NCBI RefSeq assembly: GCF_007828865.1
Contig: NZ_VIVK01000001.1
Coordinates: forward strand, 2,852,001 to 2,916,000
Direction of reading: 5' to 3'
DNA length: 64,000 bases
DNA from: Kribbella amoyensis
GTDB taxonomy: Bacteria; Actinomycetota; Actinomycetes; Propionibacteriales; Kribbellaceae
Under the pieces are notes generated by a model, which saw only the letters and a list, made by a program, of their open reading frames with translations, was not told the origin of the DNA and searched no databases. Each line of letters begins with the position of its first letter. Position 1 is the stretch's first letter. Both the position numbers and the translations under genes were made by a program. Below are positions 9,164 to 17,943 of this stretch, piece by piece.

Positions 9164-10002
9164 ACCTCGGTGATCAGGGCGACCGCCGCCTGCGTGGACG
9201 GGTGCGGGTCCTGCCGCGGCCAGATCACCCGCACCGGTACCGGCGGTGCGCCCTGCAGCGGACGGAACACGACGCCGGCCCGGGCGTACTGAGTGGCCGT
9301 GCTCTCGGGGGTGATGCCGACGTGGCCGCCGGCCGCGATCAGCGCGAGCCAATCGTCCACGTCGGCGGTGTACTCGAGCCGTGGCTGGCTCCCGGTCGGC
9401 CAGAGTTCGGGGGAGGTGGTGCCGGTCCGCCGGTCGACCAGGACGACGCGGTCGCGGACCTCGTCGAGCTTGATCGACCGGCGCCGGGCCCACGCGTCGT
9501 CGGCGGCGATCACGACGTGCCGCCGTTCCACCCCGACGACCATGCTCGCGAAGTGCTTTTCGTCGACCGCGGTACGGACCACGGCGAGGTCGCAGGCACC
9601 TTCGGCGAGACCACCGCTCGGGGTGTTGGTCCGGACCAGGACGAGCTCGATCTCGGGATGCAGCTTCGCCCACTGCCGCTGGAACGCGGTGGTGTGCCGG
9701 CCGAGCGCGGACCAGGCGTGGCCGAGCCGAAACCGGGAGTGGCCGGACCTGGCTTCGCGGACGATGTCGTCCAGTTCGTCCAGGAGATGACGCGCCCGGC
9801 CGACCAGCTGGGTTCCGGCCGGCGTCATCGCGACACTGCGGCTGGTTCGGTGCAGGAGCCGGACACCGAGGGTCCGTTCGAGGCTCGCCAGGGTCCGCGA
9901 GACGGCGGCCTGGGACATGCCGAGATCGATCGCGGCGTCGGTGAAACTGCCCGCCTCGACGATCGCGACCAGGCAGCGCAGGTGCCGGAGTTCGACGTCC
10001 AT
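9151..10002 (-). CDS. LysR-family transcriptional regulator
   Basis: The protein has 283 residues from ATG 10002 (MDVELRHLRCLVAIVEAGSF); the frame extends 19 codons further upstream but the family N-terminus argues for this start. The winged HTH is standard (FTDAAIDLGMSQAAVSRTLASLERTLGVRLLHRT) and is followed by a LysR substrate-binding domain to the end. It is divergent from an EamA/RhtA-like exporter with only 68 bases between the start codons, so it probably controls that exporter and itself through a shared operator. The inducer is unknown. Confidence 0.92.
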   Translation of the reverse strand: MDVELRHLRCLVAIVEAGSFTDAAIDLGMSQAAVSRTLASLERTLGVRLLHRTSRSVAMTPAGTQLVGRARHLLDELDDIVREARSGHSRFRLGHAWSALGRHTTAFQRQWAKLHPEIELVLVRTNTPSGGLAEGACDLAVVRTAVDEKHFASMVVGVERRHVVIAADDAWARRRSIKLDEVRDRVVLVDRRTGTTSPELWPTGSQPRLEYTADVDDWLALIAAGGHVGITPESTATQYARAGVVFRPLQGAPPVPVRVIWPRQDPHPSTQAAVALITEVYRA

Positions 10003-10070
10003 GCGTCCAGCGTATAGATGGCGCGTTCGATGCATTATGTGTATTGCCGCGTCAGGCACATCCTGCCGGT
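10003..10070. promoter_or_regulatory. Divergent promoter/operator between LysR regulator and EamA exporter
   Basis: This 68-base gap separates two divergent start codons. It contains an AT-rich stretch, TGCATTATGTGTAT at about 10031-10044, in otherwise GC-rich DNA. It is compatible with a LysR T-N11-A type site or a -10 region; this is inferred from position and composition only. Confidence 0.35.
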
Positions 10071-10982
10071 ATGAGTGCCAGCACCGTGGGCCCGGCCGGC
10101 GAGGTCGAGGTCGTCGAGGTCGTCGTCCCGGCCGCCGAGCGGACCGGACGGTTCCGCGCTGTCGGCCTGATGCTCGCGAGCGCGTCGTCGAACCAGTTCG
10201 GCGCGGCCGTCGGCGCGCTCGGCTTCCCCGCCCTCGGCCCGGCCGGGGTGGTCGCGATCCGGCAATGGGTCGCGGCCGTGGTGATGATGACCGCGGTCCG
10301 CCCGCCGCTGCGCTCGTTCACCCGGCGCGAGTGGATCCCCGTCCTCGGACTCGCCGCGATCTACGCCACGATGAACCTCACCCTCTACACCGCCGTCGAC
10401 CGGATCGGGCTCGGCCTCGCGGTCACCCTGGAGTTCCTCGGCCCGCTCACCGTCGCGCTCGCCGCCCTGCGTCGCAGGGTCGACCTGTTCTGCGCGGTGT
10501 TCGCGGGCGCGGCCGTGATGGTGCTGATGCGGCCGCAGCCCACGACGGACTACCTCGGCATCGCCATGGGGTTGGTGGCCGCGTGCTGCTGGGCGGGGTA
10601 CATCCTGCTCAACCGGACATTGGGGCGCCGGCTGCCGTCGGCTCAGGGTGCCGCTGCTTCCGCCGCGGTCTCGGCGCTGGCGTACCTGCCAGTGGGGGTG
10701 TGGATCCTGGTCCACCACACGCCGGGAGCGCAGTACCTCGCGTACGCGGCGGTGGCGGGGGTGCTGTCGTCGGCGGTGCCGTACTTGGTGGATCTGTTCG
10801 CGCTGCGGATCGTGCGGCCGGGGTTCTTCGGGATGTTCATGAGTGTGCACCCGTTGCTGGCGGTGGTGGTCGGGTGGCTGATCCTGGACCAGCGCGTCGG
10901 TTGGGTGGAGTGGGTCGCGATCTGCGCGATCGTCGCCGCCAACGCGATCAGCGTCGCCACCGCACAACGCGGCCGGCTCTGA
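10071..10982 (+). CDS. EamA/DMT-family exporter (RhtA-like)
   Basis: The protein has 303 residues from ATG 10071. About ten hydrophobic helices in two EamA repeats are visible, including the conserved pieces IRQWVAAVVMMTAVRPP, YATMNLTLYTAVDRIGLGLAVTLEFLGPL and, in the second half, SAVPYLVDLFALRIVRPGFFGMFMSVHP. The pattern is that of RhtA-like threonine/homoserine exporters of the drug/metabolite transporter superfamily. The N-terminal 25 residues are acidic and Val-rich. Expression is probably under the divergent LysR protein. Substrate not determinable. It ends in a 35-base overlap with the convergent GGDEF gene. Confidence 0.88.
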   Translation: MSASTVGPAGEVEVVEVVVPAAERTGRFRAVGLMLASASSNQFGAAVGALGFPALGPAGVVAIRQWVAAVVMMTAVRPPLRSFTRREWIPVLGLAAIYATMNLTLYTAVDRIGLGLAVTLEFLGPLTVALAALRRRVDLFCAVFAGAAVMVLMRPQPTTDYLGIAMGLVAACCWAGYILLNRTLGRRLPSAQGAAASAAVSALAYLPVGVWILVHHTPGAQYLAYAAVAGVLSSAVPYLVDLFALRIVRPGFFGMFMSVHPLLAVVVGWLILDQRVGWVEWVAICAIVAANAISVATAQRGRL

Positions 10983-11490
10983 TCCTCACACGCCGTAACA
11001 GCTCTCCGGCCCGCCTTCTCGGTGCGGTGGGTGGAGTGGTGCGGGATTTTGCGTGGTGCAGGTCGCCGGCGGCGGCCTGCAGCAACTCGGCGGGATGGCC
11101 GTTGTCCCTCCACCGGACCACGCCCGCCGAGGCGGTGACGGCGACCACGAGGATCCTGGTCCGACGGACCGCGCGGCGCAGGTCGCGGACCACGGCGTCG
11201 GCGTCCGTGTCGGCGTCGGGCGGGTCCGGGACGACGGCGACGAACTGGTCGCCGCCGAGGTGGGCCGCGTTCCCTCCGTGGCCTTGGGCAACCTTCTGCA
11301 CGTTGCCGGCGATCTTGGCGACGAGGCGATCGCCGGTCCCGTCGCCGTAGCGCCGGTTGACCTTGCCCATCGCGTCGAGGTCCAGCAGCACCAGCACCCC
11401 GGTCGGCGCCGCGGCGAGGGTATGGAGGACGAGGTCCGTCCCGGCGGTCATGCCGGCGACGGCGCGCTGGTACTGGCCGAGCTCGTCCAT
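10948..11490 (-). CDS. Small GGDEF-like protein with variant signature GGDQF
   Basis: The protein has 180 residues from ATG 11490. A single GGDEF-type domain fills most of it: LLDLDAMGKVNRRYGDGTGDRLVAKIA is the metal-binding and substrate half, and AHLGGDQFVAVVP is the signature loop with Gln where active diguanylate cyclases have Glu. No sensor, PAS or membrane domain precedes it. The variant signature suggests weak or absent cyclase activity, perhaps c-di-GMP/GTP binding. The last 40 residues are Arg-rich (RRRAGELLRRVRIRAGRVVRWRR in total) and overlap the end of the exporter gene, so the stop may be a late addition. Confidence 0.72.
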   Translation of the reverse strand: MDELGQYQRAVAGMTAGTDLVLHTLAAAPTGVLVLLDLDAMGKVNRRYGDGTGDRLVAKIAGNVQKVAQGHGGNAAHLGGDQFVAVVPDPPDADTDADAVVRDLRRAVRRTRILVVAVTASAGVVRWRDNGHPAELLQAAAGDLHHAKSRTTPPTAPRRRAGELLRRVRIRAGRVVRWRR

Positions 11491-11694
11491 CAATCCGCCA
11501 CACCCGGTAGCAATGCGGTCACCATGGCTTCCCCTCGGCCGACCCAGCCGCCCCCAGCCGGACCTTTCGATGATAGAACCGCGGGTCGCTGCTCACCACG
11601 GGGTTTGTTTCTGGAGGTGTCCGTGGTGGCGGTGAGCTGGGATGCTGAGCGAGGTTCGTTCGGGGGTTCCGGGAGTCGGGAGGGTGTGCAGAGC

Positions 11695-12873
11695 GTGGAC
11701 GTGGTTCGGTCGGTGGGGTTGCGGAGCCGGTGGGTGCCGATCGCGGCGTACGCGGCGGCCGGTGCGGCGACGCAGCTGGTCTGGCTCAACTTCGCCGGCG
11801 TCACCACGGTCGCGGCCACCCGGTACGGGGTCTCGGAGACCGCGATCGGCTGGCTCGCCCAGGTGTTCCCGCTGGTGTACGTCGTGCTCGCGATCCCCGC
11901 CGGGCTGGTGCTCGACCGGTGGTTCCGCAGCGGCCTCGTCGTCGGCGTACTCCTGACCGCTCTCGGCGCCGTCCTCCGGCTGATCGGTGACGACTACAGC
12001 TGGTTGCTGGTCGGTCAGCTCGTCGCGTCGATCGCCCAGCCAGTGGTACTGAACGCGGTCACCGGGATCACCGGAAGGTACCTGGCGGAGAAGGACCGGC
12101 CGACCGGGATCGCGATCGGCACGGCCGGGATCTTCGCCGGCATGGTGATCGCGTTCGTGCTGTCCGCGGTGTACTCGTCCGGGTCCGATCTGCCGACCGT
12201 GCTGGCGGTGTCGGCCGGGTTCTCGGTGGTTGCCGCCGGCGCCATGATCGTTGCTCTACGCAAGGAGGGCGAGCATCGCCTGGACCGAGCGAGGCCCGAT
12301 CGCGGGGCGTTGCGGGCGACCTGGGGCGATCCGCTGATCCGCCGATTGTGCGTGCTCGCGATCTTCCCGTTCGGAGTGTTCGTTGCCATCACCACCTTCG
12401 CGCAGGCTCTCCTCGAACCAGCGGGCGTGAGTGGCGAGACGGCCAGCACGATCCTGCTGGTCAACGTCGTCGCGGGTGTCGCCGGGAGCGCGGTGATCCC
12501 CGTCCTCGTCGTCCGCCGGCGCGCCGAGTCCACCTTGCTCGTCACGAGTCTGACCGCGACCTCGCTGGCCTGCGTCGCCCTGGCCCTGGTACCAGGTGCC
12601 CTCGTCGGGTTCGTGGCGATCACCACGATCGGGTTGCTGCTGCTCCCGGCCCTGCCGATCGTGCTGGAGCTGGTGGAACGACGCACCGGCGAGGCCGACG
12701 GTACCGGGGCCGGCCTGATCTGGATGGCGGGCAACCTCGGTGGCCTTCTGGTCGCGACCGCGGTGGGTCTGCTGGTGGACCACCCGACGGCCGCGTTCCT
12801 GGTACTGGCGGTTGTCGCCCTGGTCGCCGTACCGGGTGCGTCTGCGTTGCGCCGGTCTATCGCCGCGCTCTGA
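11695..12873 (+). CDS. MFS transporter (CynX/NarK-like)
   Basis: The protein has about 392 residues from GTG 11695, preceded by CGGGAGGG 9-16 bases upstream; GTG 11686, GTG 11701 and an upstream GTG 11621 are alternatives. It has twelve predicted helices, loop LVLDRWFRSG between helices 2 and 3, and a DRPTGIAIGTAGIFAGM helix-5 region. No substrate-specific motif is recognised; the arrangement resembles small-anion or metabolite permeases such as CynX. Its 3' end overlaps the convergent second MFS gene by 17 bases. Confidence 0.82.
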   Translation: MDVVRSVGLRSRWVPIAAYAAAGAATQLVWLNFAGVTTVAATRYGVSETAIGWLAQVFPLVYVVLAIPAGLVLDRWFRSGLVVGVLLTALGAVLRLIGDDYSWLLVGQLVASIAQPVVLNAVTGITGRYLAEKDRPTGIAIGTAGIFAGMVIAFVLSAVYSSGSDLPTVLAVSAGFSVVAAGAMIVALRKEGEHRLDRARPDRGALRATWGDPLIRRLCVLAIFPFGVFVAITTFAQALLEPAGVSGETASTILLVNVVAGVAGSAVIPVLVVRRRAESTLLVTSLTATSLACVALALVPGALVGFVAITTIGLLLLPALPIVLELVERRTGEADGTGAGLIWMAGNLGGLLVATAVGLLVDHPTAAFLVLAVVALVAVPGASALRRSIAAL

Positions 12874-14056
12874 GCAACGCGATCCCGGTCCCGGCCGCGG
12901 CGAGCAAACCACCCGCGCCGGCGACGACGAAGGTGACGCGGGCGTCGGTCTGTTCGAGGAGGACGCCGCCGAGCAGGTACGAAACCCCGGCGGCCACACC
13001 GATCGCGCCGTACAGGTTGCCGAACACCCGACCGAGCATCGCCGCCGGGACGACCCGTTGCAGGTGGGTGTTGACTCCGACGTCGATCGCGGCGATCCCG
13101 AGCCCGCGGATCGTCTGCAACGCGAGCGCGGCCAAGACGGCCCAGGCGAGCCCGGTGAACAGGTTGCCGGCGCTGCTCACCGCGAACCCGACGACCATCA
13201 ACACCGGCATCGAGAACCACCGACCGACCCGGGCCAGCAGCAGGAATCCAACGATCAGGCCGATCCCCACCCCGGCGTACAAGGTCGCCGCGGCCGAGTC
13301 GGTCGCGCGCAACTCCTCCTTCGCGAGGAACACCATCGCGACGTCGTCCACCCCACTGAACGCGACCACGGCGAAGAATCCGAGCCCGATCACCCGCACG
13401 GCCTTCGTCCGCCAGATGTACCCGAGCCCCTCCCTCACGTTGCTCAGGAGGCTGCCCTCGCGGTGTTCGGCCCTGGGCGGGAGCGCGGGGAGCCGGCTGA
13501 GGAGTACCGCGGACACCAGGAACGTGGCGGCGTCGATCAGCAGAATCTCGCGAACATCGAGCACCAGGAACAACCCGGCCGCCACCAACGGCCCGATCGC
13601 CTCCAACCCGTTGGTCCCGGCCCCCAACGTGGAGTTCGCCGCCTCGAGCTCGTCGTCCCGCACCAACGCGGGCAACGCACTCCGCGACCCCGCCTGAAAG
13701 ACCTGCGCCACCACACCCCGTACGGCCACCAGCACCAGCAACACAGGCAACGGCGGCAACGCGACCGCCATCGCCACCACCAGCAGCCCTTGCAAGACAT
13801 CACAAACCACCAGCACCCGCCGGAGATCGAGCCGATCCCCGACAGCCCCCGCCAAAGCCCCGAACAACCCCGGCACGAAGTCCCCGGCAAGCAGCAGCAA
13901 CGCCACGGCCAACGCGGCCCCGGTGTCCGCCTCGACGAACAACAGCAACGCCACCAGACTCAGCGAGTCCCCGAGGAAAGACACCGACCGAGCCACGAAA
14001 AGCACTCGGAATGCCCGGTTCCCCCGGACCAACCCGACCGCACCACCCGAACCCAT
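12857..14056 (-). CDS. MFS transporter (MFS_3/EntS-like)
   Basis: The protein has 399 residues from ATG 14056. It has twelve helices with the typical N-terminal start of the enterobactin-exporter-like MFS_3 group (RAFRVLFVARSVSFLGDSLSLVALLLFV), the loop GAVGDRLDLRRVLVVCD and the mid-protein segment QAGSRSALPALVRDDELEAANS that is diagnostic for this group. Likely an exporter of a siderophore or drug-like compound; substrate unknown. It reads away from the tRNA-Thr gene, 60 bases from it, and is the last chromosomal gene before the integrated element. Confidence 0.85.
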   Translation of the reverse strand: MGSGGAVGLVRGNRAFRVLFVARSVSFLGDSLSLVALLLFVEADTGAALAVALLLLAGDFVPGLFGALAGAVGDRLDLRRVLVVCDVLQGLLVVAMAVALPPLPVLLVLVAVRGVVAQVFQAGSRSALPALVRDDELEAANSTLGAGTNGLEAIGPLVAAGLFLVLDVREILLIDAATFLVSAVLLSRLPALPPRAEHREGSLLSNVREGLGYIWRTKAVRVIGLGFFAVVAFSGVDDVAMVFLAKEELRATDSAAATLYAGVGIGLIVGFLLLARVGRWFSMPVLMVVGFAVSSAGNLFTGLAWAVLAALALQTIRGLGIAAIDVGVNTHLQRVVPAAMLGRVFGNLYGAIGVAAGVSYLLGGVLLEQTDARVTFVVAGAGGLLAAAGTGIALLRARR

Positions 14057-14116
14057 CCCCAGATCCTCTACGATGGTCCAGCAAAACCGCAGCCGGTTTA
14101 CCACCGGCAGCACCCA

Positions 14117-14192
14117 GCCGGCGTGGCGCAACTGGCAGCGCACCGCTCTTGTAAAGCGGTGGTTAGGGGTTCGAGTCCCCTCGCCGGCTCCA
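14117..14192 (+). tRNA. tRNA-Thr(TGT)
   Basis: Seventy-six bases fold as a full cloverleaf. Acceptor stem GCCGGCG (14117-14123) pairs with CGCCGGC (14182-14188). The anticodon stem CCGCT/AGCGG encloses loop CTTGTAA with anticodon TGT (Thr, ACA codon). The T arm has GGTTCGAGTCC, and CCA is encoded at 14190-14192. The 3' part from the anticodon loop onward is the attachment core of the integrated element, so the gene is kept intact by integration. Confidence 0.97.
14148..14190. repeat. attL core (43 bp, in tRNA-Thr)
   Basis: From the anticodon loop (CTTGTAAAGCGG) to the base before the final CA of the tRNA, this stretch is identical over 43 bases to 48680-48722. Identity stops on both sides (T versus A before, C versus T after). 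It is the core crossover site of the integrase encoded 85 bases downstream. Confidence 0.95.
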
Positions 14193-14239
14193 CCACTGAC
14201 CTGCGGTTACTACAAAGAGTGATCGCGGTGACTGTCGGT

Positions 14240-14260
14240 CTGTCAATGGATCTGTCAATG
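14240..14260. promoter_or_regulatory. Arm-type integrase binding sites, left end
   Basis: Two direct copies of CTGTCAATG lie at 14240-14248 and 14252-14260, 12 bases apart, between the attL core and the integrase start. The same pair with the same spacing occurs near attR (48564-48584). This is what the arm-type sites of a lambda-like integrase look like; binding is inferred. Confidence 0.7.
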
Positions 14261-14274
14261 AGTACCCTCGTGCT

Positions 14275-15630
14275 GTGGCCGGACGACGCAGTTCAGCGGG
14301 GCGTGAGCGCGGGTACGTCCGCACCCGTGGGGGCTCTCATCAGGTGCTTGTGTACGCCGGGGTGGACCCCGTCACGGGCAAGGACTCGTACCTAAGCGAG
14401 TCGACCCGGGACGAGAAGAAGATCCCGGAGATCAGATCTCGGCTGCTGGCCAAAGTCGATCGCCAACGGAATGCGGCAACGAAAGCGACACTGGCGTACA
14501 CGCTCGACGCATGGATGGAGGTCCACGAGGCCGGTGAGTCGACGCTGGACGACTATCGCGCGTTGATCGAGCGCACGATAGCTCCCGCCCTCGGTGACGT
14601 CCCAGTGTCGAAGATCGGCGCACACGCACTGGAACGGTTCTATGCCCAGCTCAGGCGCTGCCGCGCCCGGTGCAATGGCAAACCCTTTGTCGAGCACCGC
14701 GCCGCTGATCCGCATGAGTGTCGCAGCGTGCAGCACCGCTGGAGGCCCGGACGTCCAAGCGCGAAGTCTCAGGCTGAGCACGACTGTGTCGTTGCTCAGT
14801 GCAAGGTAGTCGAGTGCGCTGACCACGTTTGCAAGCCGTTGTCAGCAGCAACGGTGCGTAAGGTCCACTTCATCATCAGCGGTGCGCTCGCAGCTGCGAC
14901 CCGCTGGGACTGGATAGCCAGCAATCCAGCGACCGAGGCCAAGAAGCCAAAGCAGACTGCGCCTCAACCGAAGCCGCCGACGTCCGAGGAAGCTGTGCGG
15001 ATCGTCGCCGCAGCGTGGGACCAGGACGAGGATTGGGGGATGCTGATCTGGCTCAAGATGGTAACCGGAGCGCGCCGCGGGGAGCTGCTTGCCCTTCGCT
15101 GGCAGGACGTTCACCTAGGCGAGGGCGTTCTGGAGATTCGCCGCAGCTTCACCCAGCGGAGGGGCAAAGCGCGCGAGAAGGACACTAAGACTCACCAGAT
15201 GCGACGGATCAGCGTCGATCCAGACACCATCGACCTTCTCCAGCAGCACCAACGCCGCTGTCAAAGCCTCCTGGAGCAGCTCGGGATCCCGTACAACGAA
15301 TCCGCCTTCGTTTTCTCGTACGAACCCGACCATGGCCGGCCATGTAACCCAGACGGCATCAGCCACCGCTACGCGAAGATGTGTGCAGGGCTGAATATCG
15401 CTAGCCATCTCCACACCCTGCGGCACTACTCGGCAACTGAGCTGATCAGCTCCGGCGTCGACATCCGCACGGTCGCCGGCCGCCTGGGGCACGGCGGCGG
15501 AGGCACAACAACCTTGCGTGTGTACACCGCTTGGGTCGCTCAATCAGACAGACAGGCCGCCAGCATCCTGGCCAACAAGATGGTCAGACCCGGCGCCACA
15601 CCCCCAGGCACATCAGGCCAAGACTCCTAG
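14275..15630 (+). CDS. int: Tyrosine recombinase / integrase
   Basis: The protein has 451 residues from GTG 14275. It has an N-terminal arm-binding segment with AP2-like beta strands (GYVRTRGGSHQVLVYAGVDPVTGKDSYLSE), then a SAM-like core-binding domain (ATLAYTLDAWMEVHE...LERFYAQLRRCRARC) with an insertion rich in Cys/His (residues ~125-185, HECRSVQHRW, HDCVVAQCKVVECADHVC) that may bind zinc. The catalytic domain follows: Arg267 in TGARRGE, H380-x-x-R383 in HTLRHYSA, LGHGGGGTTTLRVY with nucleophile Tyr417. It sits beside attL and catalyses integration into and excision from tRNA-Thr. A decayed relative of residues ~88-140 lies at 51226-51376 outside the element. Confidence 0.96.
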   Translation: MAGRRSSAGRERGYVRTRGGSHQVLVYAGVDPVTGKDSYLSESTRDEKKIPEIRSRLLAKVDRQRNAATKATLAYTLDAWMEVHEAGESTLDDYRALIERTIAPALGDVPVSKIGAHALERFYAQLRRCRARCNGKPFVEHRAADPHECRSVQHRWRPGRPSAKSQAEHDCVVAQCKVVECADHVCKPLSAATVRKVHFIISGALAAATRWDWIASNPATEAKKPKQTAPQPKPPTSEEAVRIVAAAWDQDEDWGMLIWLKMVTGARRGELLALRWQDVHLGEGVLEIRRSFTQRRGKAREKDTKTHQMRRISVDPDTIDLLQQHQRRCQSLLEQLGIPYNESAFVFSYEPDHGRPCNPDGISHRYAKMCAGLNIASHLHTLRHYSATELISSGVDIRTVAGRLGHGGGGTTTLRVYTAWVAQSDRQAASILANKMVRPGATPPGTSGQDS

Positions 15631-15869
15631 CCGCTAGATCGGCCGGCGCATCCGTGCTCCCAGGCGCCAGGCACCAGCGCGCGTAGCACGTCTTTGCAAA
15701 GGCGGTTGTGGCACTCCCGCTCACCTAAGCGCCAGATTGAGAGGCGTGGGCTCGACCGGTTCCGCCCCCTGAGTGACCGGTTGAGCCCGTCGGCGCACAT
15801 CCCCTGGGCACGCGGAGGGCACGCCCTTCCAAGCCGCACAACCTCCTCTGCTCAGCCATACTGGCGGCC

Positions 15870-16166
15870 ATGAACTGGCCCGAAGGAAGCAAGGGACAGA
15901 TCCTTGCCGGTGTCTATCTAATCGCCTTCGTGGCGATGGTGACCGGCTTGGTCTTGGCGCTCTACAACCAGGCGACCGGCGGTGATGGCGCTCAGTTGAC
16001 TGCAGGTTTTGCCTTGTTCGTCGTCGCTCAGTTGACCATCACAGCCATCGCCGTTGGCCTGCGAAGTACTCTTCCGGACGAGGCTGACTTTAAGTACCAG
16101 CGAGTGTGGCACCGCCTAACGTTGGGTCGTGAGCTGGCGACGGCAATGCGCCTACTTAGGCCCTGA
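15870..16166 (+). CDS. Small two-helix membrane protein, unknown function
   Basis: The protein has 98 residues from ATG 15870. Two hydrophobic helices are clear (ILAGVYLIAFVAMVTGLVLALY and AGFALFVVAQLTITAIAVGL), separated by a short polar loop, with a basic C-terminal tail (YQRVWHRLTLGRELATAMRLLRP, in part). No family is recognised. It lies in the accessory left end of the element, 239 bases after the integrase. That intervening gap holds no gene I can support. Confidence 0.55.
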   Translation: MNWPEGSKGQILAGVYLIAFVAMVTGLVLALYNQATGGDGAQLTAGFALFVVAQLTITAIAVGLRSTLPDEADFKYQRVWHRLTLGRELATAMRLLRP

Positions 16167-16351
16167 GTTCCTGAGGCATCGAACACCCACCCCTGCGCCG
16201 TCTCCGAGTTGTTCGACTCGTGGGCTTGCTTCACGGCGTCGGCAGGCGCAACCGGTGTGGGCACGTTGGGGGTCAGACTGGGATCAGCACCCGCTGGTCC
16301 GGCCCCACCGCCACGCCGGCGGTACTCAGAGCGAGGTGGAGGTGGAGTCCG

Positions 16352-16762
16352 ATGGATGCGGAGCTGACGAATGAGCTGAGGCAGTTGCGCCACACGGTGG
16401 ACAGCCTGCGTCAGGCGATCGAGTCTGCGACAGCATCGACGCTGCGGCGCAAGGTGGTGGTGGTTCGCGCAGCGGACGAGGGTCGTGAAGTTGACCCGGA
16501 GCCGGCAGCTCTATTCGATCCGCTGATCGCATGGGCTAACGTCAGCGCTCAACTGACAGGGCGCATTAAGGAGCTCGCGTTGTTTGAGCGTGGCGACCGA
16601 GAGGTCGGGGGCGCGCTCAGGCCAGACGAACCTTTCGCGGCGCTCCTGGAGACCGTGCAGGCAACGCGCCAGGCGCGCCTGGAGGTTGCACGCGCGTACC
16701 AGAGCGCTGGCCGGGAGCTTCCAGCGGAGCTCCTTGCTGACATCCCACCGGACTGGCCCTAG
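16352..16762 (+). CDS. Small coiled-coil protein, unknown function
   Basis: The protein has 136 residues. ATG 16352 is preceded by GAGGTGGAGGTGGAG, a strong purine-rich ribosome site; the same frame runs 44 codons further upstream but with unnatural composition. The N-terminus is a probable coiled coil (LTNELRQLRHTVDSLRQAIES), followed by an amphipathic helical region (IAWANVSAQLTGRIKELALFERGD, LLETVQATRQARLEVARAYQSAGRE, in pieces). No membrane segment. Family not recognised. Confidence 0.55.
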   Translation: MDAELTNELRQLRHTVDSLRQAIESATASTLRRKVVVVRAADEGREVDPEPAALFDPLIAWANVSAQLTGRIKELALFERGDREVGGALRPDEPFAALLETVQATRQARLEVARAYQSAGRELPAELLADIPPDWP

Positions 16763-17071
16763 CCCAAAGCCAAGGCCTGAGTCTCACGTAGCCAGTTTGG
16801 AAGATCGGTCGACCGCCCGCTCAACGCCTGGCGCTGAGCCTGAGTCGATGCCCACCGGTTGACCTCGGTTGACCCCAGATGCCGCCTCGTAATCGTTCGC
16901 TAATCGCTCGCGGGCCGATCGACTCCGAGAGATTCAAAGTTGCTGATCCGGTGTCGACCGGGATCTACCGAGCCCCTGTCCTGGTCGATGCTGAGCGTGA
17001 AACGCACCCGACCGTCGCGAGCTGTCCACCGCCGTCCAGGGGTGTTGTTAGCAAATCTGTTAGCAAGCTCG
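16763..17071. other. Non-coding gap with two short tandem repeats
   Basis: No gene is supported in these 309 bases. Two repeat pairs stand out: GGTTGACC twice around 16857-16875, and TGTTAGCAA at 17046-17054 and 17058-17066, 12 bases apart. The second pair has the same length and period as the arm-type sites at the element ends and may be a remnant of, or an extra, integrase/Xis site. Confidence 0.4.
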
Positions 17072-17596
17072 TCAGGTGATTGCGTGGGCCGGGTCGATGA
17101 TGGACTCACGCTCGGACGCTCTCGCGACCTGGCGTCGGCTCTTGAATCCGAACTCAGTTCTCACGGCGGCCCTCAGTCGCAAACGTTGCGCCCGGAAGCG
17201 AATGAACAACTCCTTTGCCTGCTCGGTCATCGGATCAGAAGGCGACTGCCGTTGTGCCAACGAGCCGATCTCGTGGGAGGTCTTGATGCACGCGAGAAAC
17301 GTCTCATGCACGTCGTCGGACGCGTAGAGGTCAACCAAGGTCATCGTCCGACGGAGCTTCTCGTTGTCCAGCTCAATCGGCCCGGTACCGGGTGAGTATC
17401 CAGCGTTCGTCGCGGCGCGGCGAAAGTCAGTGTCGACCGCTTCGAGAGCATCGATGAGCACGTCTCGAACCCGGTCGTGGTGACGTTGGAGGCGGTCGTT
17501 TCGCAAGGTTCGACTACCTGCTAGGTAGGTCGTGATGATGCCCACCAGACCTACAATTGCTGGGGCGAGGTCACCCAGAACAGATGCTGCACCCAT
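17072..17596 (-). CDS. Membrane-anchored protein of unknown function
   Basis: The protein has about 174 residues from ATG 17596 (GTG 17605 possible). One N-terminal membrane segment (GDLAPAIVGLVGIITTYLAG) is followed by a basic stretch (SRTLRNDRLQRHHDRVRDVL) and a helical cytoplasmic domain with Leu/Arg-rich helices up to the C-terminus. The plan resembles small actinobacterial prophage and ICE proteins with one anchor and a helical tail; no named family is recognised. Confidence 0.55.
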   Translation of the reverse strand: MGAASVLGDLAPAIVGLVGIITTYLAGSRTLRNDRLQRHHDRVRDVLIDALEAVDTDFRRAATNAGYSPGTGPIELDNEKLRRTMTLVDLYASDDVHETFLACIKTSHEIGSLAQRQSPSDPMTEQAKELFIRFRAQRLRLRAAVRTEFGFKSRRQVARASERESIIDPAHAIT

Positions 17597-17943
17597 CACA
17601 ACCACTCGTGTGCTCCCTACGGTTCATACCGCATGCCGCCAGTTCGATCCGCCATTCTGGCCCCGTCCCCCTGATAGCTGCCAAACCAGGTCAGCGCGGC
17701 GCGTGTCAAAAGTCGGCTTGCCGATCCCGTAGGGACGCCTCTGGCGCTCTTGATGCGGGGCGTGGTGGCCGTACGATCGAGCGGCCAGGGGGACGGGGCT
17801 AACCGGCGGTCAGACGCCAGGCACGTCGGTCATTGGCAGTTGGGATCGCGTGGACGGAGAAGCGTCCTGCTGTTGGGCTCCGGCGAGGACGGCGCCCCAG
17901 CGCCGCCCGCAGCCGGGGCCGCGCGCCGAAGGCGCGCCCTTGA
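17597..17943. other. Non-coding gap with terminator-like hairpin
   Basis: No gene is supported in these 347 bases. At 17921-17937 a perfect 7-bp stem GCGCGCC/GGCGCGC with GAA loop lies directly after the stop of the minus-strand epimerase gene and is a plausible terminator for it, though it has no T-run. Confidence 0.4.

Noticed and set aside
8705..9673. Upstream extension of the sigma-factor frame to 9673
   Set aside because: The extension runs antisense through two real genes and has shadow-type composition; region 2 of the sigma factor begins just after GTG 8704.
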